From NCBI RefSeq assembly GCF_000219215.1, contig NC_015726.1, positions 2,170,001 through 2,234,000 on the forward strand: DNA of 64,000 nt, read 5' to 3'. Made by a program: the position numbers and the translations under genes. This document shows, piece after piece, positions 7,787 to 17,233 of the stretch (the first letter of the stretch is position 1; the number at the start of each line of letters is the position of its first letter). The notes beneath the pieces are model-generated. The model did no database searches and was not told where the DNA came from. It was given only the letters and a program-made list of their open reading frames with translations. The stretch comes from Cupriavidus necator N-1. GTDB taxonomy: Bacteria > Pseudomonadota > Gammaproteobacteria > Burkholderiales > Burkholderiaceae.

Positions 7787-10700
7787 TCGCGCGCCTTATC
7801 CTGGCCTCGATCCGCCACCGCTTCCTGGTCCTGCTGGCCACGGTGATGCTGACCGCATGGGGCCTGTGGGCGGTGCGGAGCACGCCGCTCGACGCCCTGC
7901 CCGACCTGTCCGATGTACAGGTGATCATCCGCACGCCCTTCCCCGGCCAGGCGCCGCAGATCGTCGAGAACCAGGTCACGTATCCGCTGACCACCACCAT
8001 GCTGTCGGTACCCGGCGCCAGAACGGTACGGGGTTACTCCTTCTTCGGCGATTCGTTCGTCTATGTGCTGTTCGAGGATGGCACCGACCTGTACTGGGCG
8101 CGCTCGCGGGTGCTTGAATACCTGAACCAGGTGCAGTCCCGCCTGCCCGCCGCGGCCAGGCCGGCGCTGGGGCCGGATGCCACCGGCGTCGGCTGGATCT
8201 ACGAGTACGCGCTGGTGGACAAGACCGGCCAGCATGACCTTGGCCAGTTGCGTGCACTGCAGGACTGGTTCCTGCGCTTCGAACTAAAATCGCTGCCCAA
8301 TGTGGCCGAGGTCGCTTCGCTGGGCGGCATGGTGAAGCAGTACCAGGTGGTGCTGATGCCGGACCGGATGCGCGCCTACAACCTGTCGCAGGGCAAGGTG
8401 CTGGCGGCGCTCAAGGGCGCCAACCAGGAGGCCGGCGGGTCGGTGCTGGAAATGGGCGAGGCAGAGTATATGGTCCGCGCCAGCGGCTACCTGAAGACGC
8501 TCGACGATTTCCGGCAGATCCCGCTGGTGACCAGCGATGCCGGCATTCCGGTGCGGCTGGGCGATGTCGCCGTCGTGCAGCTTGGCCCGGAGATGCGGCG
8601 CGGCATCGCCGAACTTGACGGCCTGGGCGAGGTGGCCGGCGGCGTCATCGTGATGCGCTCAGGCAAGAACGCGCTGGAAACCATCGAGGCGGTCAAGGCG
8701 AAGCTCGCCACGCTGCAGAAGAGCCTGCCTGCCGGCGTGCAGATCGTCACCACCTACGACCGCTCCACGCTGATCAAGCGCGCGGTGGAAAACCTGACGC
8801 ACAAGCTGGTCGAAGAGTTCGCCGTGGTCGCGCTGGTGTGCCTGCTGTTCCTGTTCCACCTGCGTTCCGCGCTGGTGGCTATCGTCTCGCTGCCGCTGGG
8901 CGTGCTGGCCGCCTTCCTGGCGATGCGCTACCAGGGCATCAATGCCAACATCATGTCGCTGGGCGGCATTGCCATTGCCATCGGCGCCATGGTCGATGCC
9001 GCGGTCGTGATGATCGAGAACGCGCACAAGCAACTGGAGCACTGGCATGCGGACCATCCCGGCCGGGCGCTGACAGGGAACGAGCGCTGGGGCGTGATCG
9101 GCCGGGCCGCCACCGAGGTCGGGCCGGCGCTGTTCTTCTCGCTGCTGATCATCACGCTGTCGTTTATCCCGGTCTTTACGCTGGAGGCGCAGGAGGGCCG
9201 GCTGTTCTCGCCGCTGGCCTTTACCAAGACCTATTCCATGGCCGCGGCGGCGGGCCTGTCGGTGACGCTGGTGCCGGTGCTGATGGGCTACCTGATCCGC
9301 GGCAGGATTCCTTCGGAGCAGTCCAACCCCTTGAACCGATGGCTGATCCGCGCCTATCGGCCGGTGCTGGCACGGGTGCTGGCCTACCCGAAGACCACCC
9401 TCGCGATCGCCGCGGTGCTGCTGGCCGCGACAGCGTGGCCGATGATGCGTACCGGCGCCGAGTTCATGCCGCCGCTTGACGAGGGCGACCTGCTCTATAT
9501 GCCGTCGGCCTTGCCGGGCCTTTCCGCCGGCAAGGCGGCGCAGCTGCTGCAACAGACCGACCGCCTGATCAGGACCGTGCCCGAGGTGGCGACCGTGCTC
9601 GGCAAGGCCGGCCGCGCCGATACCGCGACCGATCCGGCGCCCCTCGAGATGTTCGAGACCACCATCCAGTTCAAGCCGCGCGACCAGTGGCGTGCCGGCA
9701 TGACCCCAGACAAGCTGGTGGAAGAACTCGATCGCGTAGTCACGGTGCCGGGACTGTCCAACATCTGGGTGCCGCCGATCCGCAACCGCATCGACATGCT
9801 TGCCACCGGGATCAAGAGCCCGGTCGGCATCAAGGTGGCGGGCGCGGACCTGAAGGAAATCGATCGCCTGGCGACGCGCATCGAGGAAACCGTCAGGACA
9901 GTGCCGGGGGTGACATCGGCGCTGGCCGAGCGGCTGACCGGCGGGCGCTATGTCGATATCGATATCGACCGCGTGGCGGCCGGCCGCTACGGGCTGAACA
10001 TCGCGGATGTGCAGAGCGTGGTGTCGTCCGCCATCGGCGGCGACAATGTGGGCGAGGTCGTCGACGGGCTGGCGCGCTTCCCGATCAACGTCCGCTACCC
10101 GCGCGATTACCGCGACTCCGTGGAGCAACTGCGCAGCCTGCCCATCGTCACTGACAAGGGCCAGCATATCGTGCTGTCCGACGTGGCGCGCATCCAGGTG
10201 GTGCAGGGAGCCCCGATGCTGCGCAGCGAAAACGCGCGACTGTCGGGCTGGGTGTATGTCGACATCCGCGGGCGTGACCTGCGCTCGGCTGTCCGGGACA
10301 TGCAGGCCGCCGTCGCGAAAGCGGTGCCGATGCCGGCTGGCTATTCCCTAAGCTGGTCGGGGCAGTTCGAATACCTGGAGCGGGCCGCCGCAAAGCTGAA
10401 GGTGGTGGTGCCGTTCACGCTGCTGATCATCTTCGTGCTGCTGTACCTGGTGTTCGGCCGCCTCGATGAAGCCCTGCTCATCATGGGCACGCTGCCGCTG
10501 GCGCTGATCGGCGGCTTCTGGCTGCTCTACCTGCTGGGCTACAACCTGTCGGTTGCCGGCGTGGTCGGCTTCATCGCGCTGGCGGGCGTGGCGGCGGAAT
10601 TCGGCGTGATCATGCTGCTCTACCTGAAGCAGGCATGGACCGCGCGCGCGAACCAGGGCGATGCCAGCCCGTCCGCGCTGCTTGAAGCCATCCAGGAAGG

Positions 10701-10953
10701 CGCGGTGCTGCGCGTACGCCCCAAGGCAATGACCGTCGCCGTCATCCTTGCCGGCCTGGTGCCGATCATGTGGTCGCATGGCACCGGCTCCGAGGTCATG
10801 CAGCGCATTGCCGCGCCGATGGTGGGCGGCATGCTCACCGCGCCATTGCTTTCGCTCTTCGTGGTGCCGGCGGTGTATTTGCTGATGCGCCGGCGCCAGA
10901 CCAGACCTCAACCTGTTTCCGTCCACCCATCACTGCAAAAGGAACCCCAATGA
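7783..10953 (+). CDS. cusA: RND-type Cu(I)/Ag(I) efflux pump CusA
   Basis: A 1056-residue heavy-metal RND transporter. The N-terminal transmembrane helix ([19 protein letters not shown]) is followed by [15 protein letters not shown], a signature of the metal RND branch. The transmembrane-4 region [16 protein letters not shown] is the CusA form of the proton-relay helix. Paired helices fill the middle and the end ([20 protein letters not shown]). It extrudes monovalent copper or silver using the proton gradient. ATGA overlap with cusB and with the following cusF places all four in one coupled operon. Length fits the family (about 1050). Confidence 0.95.
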   Translation: MIARLILASIRHRFLVLLATVMLTAWGLWAVRSTPLDALPDLSDVQVIIRTPFPGQAPQIVENQVTYPLTTTMLSVPGARTVRGYSFFGDSFVYVLFEDGTDLYWARSRVLEYLNQVQSRLPAAARPALGPDATGVGWIYEYALVDKTGQHDLGQLRALQDWFLRFELKSLPNVAEVASLGGMVKQYQVVLMPDRMRAYNLSQGKVLAALKGANQEAGGSVLEMGEAEYMVRASGYLKTLDDFRQIPLVTSDAGIPVRLGDVAVVQLGPEMRRGIAELDGLGEVAGGVIVMRSGKNALETIEAVKAKLATLQKSLPAGVQIVTTYDRSTLIKRAVENLTHKLVEEFAVVALVCLLFLFHLRSALVAIVSLPLGVLAAFLAMRYQGINANIMSLGGIAIAIGAMVDAAVVMIENAHKQLEHWHADHPGRALTGNERWGVIGRAATEVGPALFFSLLIITLSFIPVFTLEAQEGRLFSPLAFTKTYSMAAAAGLSVTLVPVLMGYLIRGRIPSEQSNPLNRWLIRAYRPVLARVLAYPKTTLAIAAVLLAATAWPMMRTGAEFMPPLDEGDLLYMPSALPGLSAGKAAQLLQQTDRLIRTVPEVATVLGKAGRADTATDPAPLEMFETTIQFKPRDQWRAGMTPDKLVEELDRVVTVPGLSNIWVPPIRNRIDMLATGIKSPVGIKVAGADLKEIDRLATRIEETVRTVPGVTSALAERLTGGRYVDIDIDRVAAGRYGLNIADVQSVVSSAIGGDNVGEVVDGLARFPINVRYPRDYRDSVEQLRSLPIVTDKGQHIVLSDVARIQVVQGAPMLRSENARLSGWVYVDIRGRDLRSAVRDMQAAVAKAVPMPAGYSLSWSGQFEYLERAAAKLKVVVPFTLLIIFVLLYLVFGRLDEALLIMGTLPLALIGGFWLLYLLGYNLSVAGVVGFIALAGVAAEFGVIMLLYLKQAWTARANQGDASPSALLEAIQEGAVLRVRPKAMTVAVILAGLVPIMWSHGTGSEVMQRIAAPMVGGMLTAPLLSLFVVPAVYLLMRRRQTRPQPVSVHPSLQKEPQ

Positions 10954-11288
10954 AATCCATCAAGACGCTCGCCCTCGCCCTTGCCTTGACCATCACGCCG
11001 GGCGCATTCGCAGCGGGCTCGATGGACGGCATGAACATGAAGCCGTCCGCACCCTCGCAACAGGTGCCACAACCCGTGGCGGCCGAAATCAGGAAGATCG
11101 ATGTGCAGGCCGGCAAGGTCACGCTCAAGCACGGACCGATCGCCAACCTGGGCATGGGCCCGATGACCATGGCGTTCCCCGTCAGGGATCGCGCATCGCT
11201 GAAGGAATTCAAGGAGGGCGAGGCGGTATCCGTGACATTCGACAACGTTGATGGCAAACCTACGGTCGTGGAAATGCGGCGCAAGTGA
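10950..11288 (+). CDS. cusF: CusF-like periplasmic copper/silver chaperone lacking the usual Trp
   Basis: A 112-residue protein with signal peptide ([21 protein letters not shown]) and a small OB-fold CusF domain. The metal site reads [14 protein letters not shown]: the His and both Met ligands of CusF are present, but the position of the capping Trp (Trp44 in E. coli CusF) is Met. The mature N-terminus has an extra Met-rich stretch ([11 protein letters not shown]). The start overlaps the cusA stop. It should pass Cu(I)/Ag(I) to CusB. Metal preference may differ from E. coli CusF because of the substitution. Confidence 0.9.
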   Translation: MKSIKTLALALALTITPGAFAAGSMDGMNMKPSAPSQQVPQPVAAEIRKIDVQAGKVTLKHGPIANLGMGPMTMAFPVRDRASLKEFKEGEAVSVTFDNVDGKPTVVEMRRK

Positions 11289-11366
11289 GGTTGACCGTCA
11301 CCGAAGGTGGTTGCGCGCTAGATGCGCAATCACTGCGGCTCCCCAAGCGACCGACATTTGCCGAGC

Positions 11367-12247
11367 TCACGCTTTGGTGCCCAAGCGCTCCTTCAGGAAC
11401 TCGATAAAGCGCTGTGTCTTTGCCGGCAGCAAGCGTGTCTCGGTCAGGGCATAGACCGGCGTCGGCCTGGTCTGCCAGTCAGGCAATATCCGGCGCAGGC
11501 GGCCGGCCGCCACATCCTCTGCCGCGACCTCCTCGGCCAGCAATATCACGCCCAGGTCCAGCGTTGCCAGGCGTCGGAACATGCCAACGCTATTGACGTA
11601 GAACCTTCCCCCCCCACCTCCACCTCGACGGTCTCCTCACCGCGATGCAGCGCCGACTTGCCTGCCTTGGGAAAACCGATGCACTGATGCCGTACCAGGT
11701 CCGTGGGATGGGTCGGCTCGCCAGCGCGTTCCAGGTAGCCCGGTGAGGCATAGACCTGCACCGAAAGGCGCGCAAGCAGGCGGGCGATCAGGTTCGAGTC
11801 CGTCAGCTCGCCCATGCGGATGGCCACATCGAAGGGCTCGGCCACCAGGTCGACACGGCGGGGCGTGAGGTCGAAATCAAAGGTGATGTCCGGGTAGCGG
11901 GCAGCGAACTCCGCAATCAGGGGCGCCATGTAGATCATGGCGAAGTCGACCGGCAGCGATGCGCGCAGCACGCCGCTCGGCTGCGCCAGCATCTCCCCCA
12001 GTTGCTCGTGTGCAATCCGCGCTTCGTCGACGATGCGCTTGCAGCGCTCGTAGTAGATCTGCCCAGCCTCGGTCAGCTCGACCTTGCGCGTCGTGCGATG
12101 CAGCAGCCGCAGGCCGATGGCCTTCTCCAGCGCGCTGATCCGCCTGGACAGTGTGGAGTTCGGCACACCGGTGGCAGCGGCCGCGCCACGAAAGCTCCGC
12201 GTCTGGGCGACCTCCACAAACAAGGCCATGTCATTGAGCAGTTCCAT
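11367..12247 (-). pseudogene. LysR-type regulator split by a frameshift at a C8 run
   Basis: Reading from 12247, residues 1 to about 212 are a typical LysR protein (HTH: NSTLSRRISALEKAIGLRLL; then the substrate-binding domain with FDVAIRMGEL). At the C8 run (11608-11615) the frame ends in unrelated sequence. The expected C-terminal part (RFYVNSVGMFRRLATLDLGV to the stop at 11367) continues in another frame. One base gained or lost in the run would restore a protein of about 290 residues. It is divergent from the Old Yellow Enzyme gene, its likely target. Either a real mutation, slippage in a homopolymer, or a sequence error. Confidence 0.8.
11608..11615. repeat. C8 homopolymer at the LysR frameshift point
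   Basis: Eight C residues on the plus strand, exactly where the LysR reading frame is broken. Such runs are prone to replication slippage and to sequencing error. Confidence 0.75.
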
Positions 12248-12273
12248 CTGGATTGCGCTATTTTTGGATCAAT

Positions 12274-12284
12274 GATTGCCAATC
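12274..12284. promoter_or_regulatory. Small inverted repeat between LysR and OYE genes
   Basis: GATTG-C-CAATC, a perfect 5+1+5 inverted repeat in the AT-rich divergent intergenic region, 27 bp upstream of the LysR start and about 90 bp upstream of the OYE start. It is a candidate site for the adjacent LysR-type regulator. Confidence 0.4.
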
Positions 12285-12374
12285 TATCATCTTTATCTCG
12301 TCAATGAATTAATCGAGCATACGTCCATGGGCTTCCCTTCGCCGCCTTCGCCCCAACCCGTACAGGAATTGACC

Positions 12375-13445
12375 ATGAGCCAACTGTTCACCCCCGTCCA
12401 CATCGGCCGCCACATCGCGCCGAACCGCCTCGTCATGGCGCCGATGACCCGCTCCCGCGCCGACGCCGACGGCGTCCCCGGCAACATGACCGTCACCTAC
12501 TACGCCCAGCGCGCCAGCGCCGGCCTGATCATCACCGAAGGCGTGTTTCCGTCCGCCATGGGCAAGGGCTACGTGAATACGCCCGGTATCGAAACCGAGG
12601 CCCAGGTTGCCGGCTGGAAAAAGGTGACTGAAGCCGTGCACGCCCGCGGCGGCCGTATTTTCATGCAGCTGATGCATTGCGGCCGGATCTCGCATCCGTC
12701 GCTGCTTGATGGCGCAACGCCCGTGGCACCGTCGGCCATCAAGCCCGAGGGACAGGCGTGGACGCCTGCCGGCCAAGTCGACTTCGTCACGCCCCGCGAA
12801 CTCAGCCTGACCGAGATCGCCGGCGTCATTGACGAATATCGCCAGGCCACCCGCCGCGCCATCGACGCGGGCTTCGACGGCGTCGAACTGCATGCGGCCT
12901 CCGGCTACCTGCCCGAGCAGTTCCTTTCGCCTGGCAGCAACCACCGGCAAGACCAATACGGCGGCTCGGTCGAAGGCCGCGCCCGCTTTGTGCTGGAAGT
13001 GCTGGCCGCGATGGTGGCCGAGGTCGGCGCCGACCGGGTCGGCATCAAGATCTCGCCGGAGATGAACTACAACAGCATCACCGATGCCACGCCCCAGGAG
13101 ACCTACACCTACCTCGTCGACAAGCTTCGCGGCCAGGGCCTGGCCTATCTGCATGTCGCGCTGTTCGGTGCCACGGTCGACTACCACACCCTGCTGCGCC
13201 CGCGCTTCGACGGCACCTACCTGATTGGAGGCGGGTTGGCGCAGGACAGCGCCGCAGCCCTGCTGGCCGATGGCAAGGCCGACGCCACCGTCTTCGGCAG
13301 CGCCTTCCTCCCGAATCCCGACCTGCCGGAGCGCTTCCGCCAGGGCGCCGCGCTCAACGCGCCGGACCGCAACATGTTCTTTGCGCCGCCGACGGCCCAG
13401 GGATACATCGACTATCCGGCGCTGGCTGAAGCCGAAGCGGCTTGA
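12375..13445 (+). CDS. Old Yellow Enzyme-family alkene reductase
   Basis: A 356-residue FMN-dependent TIM-barrel ene-reductase. Visible motifs: MAPMTRSRAD near the N-terminus (FMN contacts), FMQLMHCGRISHPS, ELHAASGYLPEQFLSPGSN, QYGGSVEGR and IGGGLAQ near the phosphate site. It reduces activated C=C bonds or nitro compounds with NAD(P)H. The substrate-anchoring pair that is His-His or His-Asn in classical members reads His-Ser here (HAAS). It is divergent from a LysR gene and followed 41 bp later by an isochorismatase-family gene, so the two are probably one operon. The physiological substrate is unknown. Confidence 0.92.
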   Translation: MSQLFTPVHIGRHIAPNRLVMAPMTRSRADADGVPGNMTVTYYAQRASAGLIITEGVFPSAMGKGYVNTPGIETEAQVAGWKKVTEAVHARGGRIFMQLMHCGRISHPSLLDGATPVAPSAIKPEGQAWTPAGQVDFVTPRELSLTEIAGVIDEYRQATRRAIDAGFDGVELHAASGYLPEQFLSPGSNHRQDQYGGSVEGRARFVLEVLAAMVAEVGADRVGIKISPEMNYNSITDATPQETYTYLVDKLRGQGLAYLHVALFGATVDYHTLLRPRFDGTYLIGGGLAQDSAAALLADGKADATVFGSAFLPNPDLPERFRQGAALNAPDRNMFFAPPTAQGYIDYPALAEAEAA

Positions 13446-13486
13446 AGCAAGGGGCGTTTGCCCCATTCACCATCAAGGAATGCATT

Positions 13487-14074
13487 ATGAAGTTCGAACG
13501 ATTCACTGCAGACACCGCCGCCCTGCTCCTGATCGACCATCAGGTAGGCACCATGGGCTGGGTGAAGTCCATTCCCTTTGACGAAATGAAGCGCAACGCG
13601 CTGATGGTGGCCAAGACCGCGGCCATCCTGAAAGTCCCTGTCGTGATGACCTCCAGCATGGAGGAGTACGCCCAGGGACCGCTGATCAGCGAGCTGGCGG
13701 ACATTTTTCCGGCTGAGTTCGCTGCGCGCATCAAGCGCGTTGGTGTTGTGAATGCCATGGACGATGAGAACTTCGCGGCGGCGGTGAAGGCTACCGGACG
13801 CAGGAAATTGATCATCGCTGGCGTGACCAATGACGTGTGCACGGTGTATCCGGCGTTGAGCCTGGTGTCGCAAGGTTATGAAGTGCAAGTCGTCGCGGAT
13901 GCCGGCGGATCGCCGAGCAAGATGGCTGACGATATTGCCTTGCGGCGCATGGAGAAGAATGGTGTCACGCTGACCAGCACCAACCAGTTGATTGCGGAAC
14001 TGGCCGGGAGTTGGGCTACGCCCGAAGGCAGCCGCATTGTGCAGGAGGTGATAATGGGGGCTTTGCAGGGCTGA
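13487..14074 (+). CDS. Isochorismatase-family cysteine hydrolase (YcaC-like)
   Basis: A 195-residue protein of the isochorismatase-like fold. Catalytic Asp17 (LLLIDHQVG), a central Lys near residue 83 and Cys118 (GVTNDVCTVYPAL) form the expected triad. Members hydrolyse amides or are of unknown substrate; the sequence looks closest to the YcaC group rather than to nicotinamidases. It follows the Old Yellow Enzyme gene by 41 bp on the same strand and may share its promoter and LysR control. The start is the ATG at 13487. Confidence 0.85.
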   Translation: MKFERFTADTAALLLIDHQVGTMGWVKSIPFDEMKRNALMVAKTAAILKVPVVMTSSMEEYAQGPLISELADIFPAEFAARIKRVGVVNAMDDENFAAAVKATGRRKLIIAGVTNDVCTVYPALSLVSQGYEVQVVADAGGSPSKMADDIALRRMEKNGVTLTSTNQLIAELAGSWATPEGSRIVQEVIMGALQG

Positions 14075-14111
14075 TGGGGGGCGCCTATGTGGGCTGGGGG
14101 CAGGATGCAAT

Positions 14112-14138
14112 CAGCCCCGGCTGGTTGGACCGGGGCTG
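14112..14138. terminator. Hairpin between convergent genes
   Basis: CAGCCCCGG, nine-base loop, CCGGGGCTG. A strong stem without a clear T tract, placed between the convergent isochorismatase and hypothetical genes; it probably ends one or both transcripts. Confidence 0.5.
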
Positions 14139-14147
14139 TCAGATTAG

Positions 14148-14474
14148 TTAGTGCAGTTGGCGCTTCAGGTCAGCAAGTTCCGAATGCATCGAACTGACTG
14201 CATCCTTGACCTTTGCATCGAGACTGCCGGCCTGCTGGCAAGCGCGGTCTGCACGATCACCGATCCGTTCGAGATCATCGACCCACTGCCGGATCCGATC
14301 CTCATCCTTGGAAGACACGACCTTCGATGCCGATTTGCACTCCTTGTCGAGCTCATCCACCCAGTTCATCAAGTCTTGTGGAATCCCCGTATCGGCATGA
14401 CAAGTCCGTGATGTCTCGCTGATGGTTTGCTGCAGATGACTAAAACGTTGCTGCATTTCACTGGCTTGCAACAT
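14148..14474 (-). CDS. Small helical protein of unknown function
   Basis: About 108 residues from MLQASEMQQR, preceded by AGGGGG at good spacing; the longer reading from 14549 lacks such a site. The protein is polar and almost entirely helical, with heptad-like patterns (MQQRFSHLQQTISE, then DLERIGDRADRACQQ), so a coiled coil is likely. It contains three cysteines and no signal or membrane segment. I do not recognise the family. It opens a block of small stress-type genes. Confidence 0.65.
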   Translation of the reverse strand: MLQASEMQQRFSHLQQTISETSRTCHADTGIPQDLMNWVDELDKECKSASKVVSSKDEDRIRQWVDDLERIGDRADRACQQAGSLDAKVKDAVSSMHSELADLKRQLH

Positions 14475-14770
14475 GATGCCCCCTTCGTGAACACCAATCC
14501 ACATGAGTTCAGGCAGCAGATGATTGTGTGTTGCCTGTGCCATTGTCATTCGCCCGCATCAGTTGGCTGCCGATGAAGCTCCATTGCGCAGCCTCGAAGC
14601 GCGCGAAGGGCACTTTTTCAGTCTAGGTCAAATTCAACCGCACGCTCCGATGTGATCCCCGAGGTTCCGTGGCATTACTAGGCATTAGCCGCGCCTCGCT
14701 ATATCTTGAACTCAAGACAGTCCGGCGCTCGGGCTGAGCTACGGACATGCGTAAATTGCCGGAGGCTGAA

Positions 14771-15025
14771 ATGTTGGAAAGAAAGCGGTCTTACAAGGGA
14801 TTCCACGTTGCCCTGTTCGTGCCGGAGGTGATTGAGCCAGGCAAGCCAGGCGGGCGAGTCCAGATCTCCACGCGCAATGAGGACATGGGCATCCGCTTTA
14901 CGCCGGACTGGCCCCACCCGCCCGCAACGCTGCAGGAGGCAGAGGACTGGCTTTTCGCCTACGCCGCCGGGATCATCGATTGTGAACTGGCTGGCGGCTT
15001 CGGCATTGATCTCAGGAACGAGTAA
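14771..15025 (+). CDS. Small protein of unknown function
   Basis: 84 residues from the ATG at 14771, which follows GGAGGCTGAA; an upstream in-frame ATG at 14747 lacks a comparable site. The sequence (SYKGFHVALFVPEVIEPG, then TLQEAEDWLFAYAAGIID) looks like a compact soluble alpha/beta domain with no signal peptide. I do not recognise the family. It ends one base before the convergent DksA/TraR-type gene. Confidence 0.6.
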   Translation: MLERKRSYKGFHVALFVPEVIEPGKPGGRVQISTRNEDMGIRFTPDWPHPPATLQEAEDWLFAYAAGIIDCELAGGFGIDLRNE

Positions 15026-15026
15026 G

Positions 15027-15428
15027 TCAGTTCGGCGACGAAAGATCTGCGGAAGCCGGTCGGCGCGTCTCCTGCGCCTGGCGGGGATGGCTGTGTTCGC
15101 GGAGATTCTGGCATGCCGTGCAGCGCATGGCGGTCGGGTACGCCTGCATGGCCTGCTGGCAGTCAATACAGACGCCATACTGGCCACTCCTCATCCGTGA
15201 CCGGGCTGCTTCAATGTCGGCCAGTTGCATGCGATAGTGTTTCAGCATCGCGTCGCCCTGGCGCTGCACAGTCTTTTCGTCCGCCATTTCACCATCATCA
15301 AGCTGTTCACGTTGTGTTGGCGCCACGACAGGCGAATCCGCGGTTCCGGCGACGGCACGGATGCGCAACTCCTCAGCGTCCATTTGGGCCACCAACTTCG
15401 CCAATTCTTCCTTTGTCTGCCCTTCCAT
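15027..15428 (-). CDS. DksA/TraR-type zinc-finger protein
   Basis: 133 residues from MEGQTKEE, with GGAGG six bases before the start. The C-terminal four-cysteine zinc finger is complete (Cys87, Cys90, Cys103, Cys106; CIDC and CTAC). Before it runs a helical region ending ARSRMRSGQYG, the typical lead-in to the finger. DksA-family proteins bind the RNA polymerase secondary channel and tune transcription in stress. The N-terminal part differs from housekeeping DksA, so this is an accessory paralogue. Whether it acts with ppGpp cannot be read from sequence. Confidence 0.85.
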   Translation of the reverse strand: MEGQTKEELAKLVAQMDAEELRIRAVAGTADSPVVAPTQREQLDDGEMADEKTVQRQGDAMLKHYRMQLADIEAARSRMRSGQYGVCIDCQQAMQAYPTAMRCTACQNLREHSHPRQAQETRRPASADLSSPN

Positions 15429-15664
15429 GACTGGCCTCCTGGATGAGCATCCTGCGGGTCGCACGTAAGCAGACCCTCCAGCGTAGCGCGCCTGGGCAAT
15501 CGCACTTGGCGGGCACAGTTGCTGTATTGCCGCTCAGATGTGTTGCCACTCAGATCGAGGCTCCCGCAAGGGGCCGTAGCCATTTGCCTGCATGGCAAAA
15601 AACCACGCGTCCCTTGCGGGACTGGCACGTGTCACAGCCGTGCCGGCGCCGCAGTCACGAATGC

Positions 15665-15997
15665 CTAACGGTGGCTGGCAGCCAGCGCGACGATAGCGCC
15701 TGTCGTTGCCGCGATGGCGGCCACGGTACCCATGCTTTGCCATGGATGCTCATGAACGTAGCGATCAGTCGTTGTCGCCCACTCGGAGACTTTGGCGCGA
15801 CCTTCTTCGCGCAACGTAACGATGCGCTCCTGCAGCGCGCGCTGCCGGGCCTTGAGTGCATGGCGCTCAAGGCTGCTCCCTACGCCGGTTTCGGCTTTGA
15901 CATCATGAAGAAGTGCCTGAACGTCGGCCATCAGCGTATCGACGTCGCGGGCCAATGCGTCCTTGCGCATAGAGAAATCGGATTGGATGTCGTTCAT
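15665..15997 (-). CDS. DUF883/ElaB-YqjD-like membrane-anchored protein
   Basis: 110 residues with an amphipathic helical N-terminal part (VDTLMADVQALLHDVKAETG), a conserved-looking VHEHPWQSMG motif and a single C-terminal transmembrane segment (TVAAIAATTGAIVALAA). This is the layout of ElaB/YqjD/DUF883 proteins, inner-membrane tail-anchored proteins reported to bind ribosomes in stationary phase. AGGAGGG precedes the ATG at 15997. It fits the stress-type setting of the neighbouring genes. Confidence 0.87.
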   Translation of the reverse strand: MNDIQSDFSMRKDALARDVDTLMADVQALLHDVKAETGVGSSLERHALKARQRALQERIVTLREEGRAKVSEWATTTDRYVHEHPWQSMGTVAAIAATTGAIVALAASHR

Positions 15998-16324
15998 CTT
16001 GCCCTCCTGTTAGCGAAATCATCGCGGTGCGTCGCGCAGCACGATTGGCACTGTGTCAAATATAGGATTGGGTTGACGGCCCGGCATGACAAACAGCAAG
16101 CCACGACGAAGCGGCGCGGAAGGGGGCAAGAGGACCGTGGCACTCCTGAGCGACGACGATGGTCATGCGTCACGCATGGCATGCCCATACTTGCATAGGA
16201 TGCATACACGAGGCGCAAAGTGAAGGACAGGTGCCGGATACGGTACTGCCGACGCTGCCGGCCCCGTCCCGGCGGGACTGTACGCGGCGCCGCGCATGCA
16301 GGGAGCGATGGCGCGGCACTGGCG
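15998..16324. other. Intergenic region upstream of the DUF883 gene
   Basis: No gene supported. On the minus strand a TTGACA box (16054-16059) lies about 60 bp before the DUF883 start, but no good -10 follows at standard spacing. The remainder is GC-rich without a clear hairpin. Confidence 0.4.
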
Positions 16325-16903
16325 TCACGACTTTCGCGTCCCTCGCCTTATCCGCTCCAAATATTTTCCTGAAGCGACCTCGATTCGCACCGTGTCCCCT
16401 TCCTTGACGAACTGAGGAACGAGAACTTCCATGCCGTTATCCAGCGTGGCAGTCTTGAAGGTAGAGGTTTCATGCTCGTGCAGGCCCGGCGGCGTGGACA
16501 TGATGGTTACCTCGACAGCAGCGGGGAATGCGATGGTGACTGGCTCGCCCTCATAAAGCTGCACCGGGATTCGCATATTGGGGCGAAGAAATTTCTGGTA
16601 TGCGCCCATGGTTTCCGCAGGAAAACTGATCTGTTCGAAGGTGTCGGGATTCATGAAGAAAAAGGCGTCACCATCGGTGTACAGATATTCCATCTCCTGG
16701 TGATCAAGCGCGACCTCTTCGAGCTTGTTGCTCGGGTGCAACCGCAACTCCTTGATGTGACCAGTCTTAAGGCTCTTGAACTTGGCGAAAACTGCGCTCC
16801 CCTGTTGGCCGCCGCCGGCGTGGTACCCGGCGCTGGTAACGCTATGAAGTTCACCTTCAAGCATGATGACCATGCCCGACTTCAGTTCGGAAGCTTCGAC
16901 CAT
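16325..16903 (-). CDS. Elongation factor P paralogue with non-canonical tip loop
   Basis: 192 residues, the length of EF-P, with all three beta-domains in order: KOW-like domain I (1-65), OB domain II (about 66-128, EMEYLYTDGDAFFFMNPDTF) and C-terminal domain III (PPGLHEHETSTFKTATLDNG). In EF-P the domain I loop carries the residue that is lysylated (Lys34, E. coli) or rhamnosylated (Arg32) and enters the ribosomal peptidyl-transferase centre. Here the loop reads HAGGGQQGSA, with Gln at position 34 and no Lys or Arg. It is therefore not the housekeeping EF-P and could not be modified by EpmA or EarP. It sits among stress-type genes. Confidence 0.88.
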   Translation of the reverse strand: MVEASELKSGMVIMLEGELHSVTSAGYHAGGGQQGSAVFAKFKSLKTGHIKELRLHPSNKLEEVALDHQEMEYLYTDGDAFFFMNPDTFEQISFPAETMGAYQKFLRPNMRIPVQLYEGEPVTIAFPAAVEVTIMSTPPGLHEHETSTFKTATLDNGMEVLVPQFVKEGDTVRIEVASGKYLERIRRGTRKS

Positions 16904-17233
16904 TGGTGTCTCCGCCTGGGCGGCAAGATTTCGCCTTCAGCCTAGCACCGCAGCGCCCCTTCAACAAAGGGCCCGCGGCGACAGCGGTACGCTGAACGAG
17001 AAACTCGACGGCGCCGACCACGTTGGGAAGATTGCGCACCTGCGACAGCGGGATGTTGCAGCGCCGAATGCACAAGGCTGATAGGGGGCCAGACCGCCAC
17101 GGGTCGCCCTGCCCCTGATCAGGGAATCGAGAAGCGCGTCACACCAGAGCAGGAATGATTGTCATACCATCAAGTTCGTAGAGCGTGCCAGCGGGCCGAG
17201 GCGGATGGTCCCGCCGGCCACAAGGAGGCCAAC
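16904..17233. other. Intergenic region between EF-P paralogue and UspA gene
   Basis: 330 bp between divergent genes, so it should hold both promoters. No convincing -35/-10 pair, operator or RNA gene was found. A short minus-strand reading frame (16857-17075) has no recognisable product. Confidence 0.35.

Noticed and set aside
16857..17075. Short minus-strand frame upstream of the EF-P paralogue
   Set aside because: No ribosome site or recognisable family; it overlaps the EF-P start and is probably chance.
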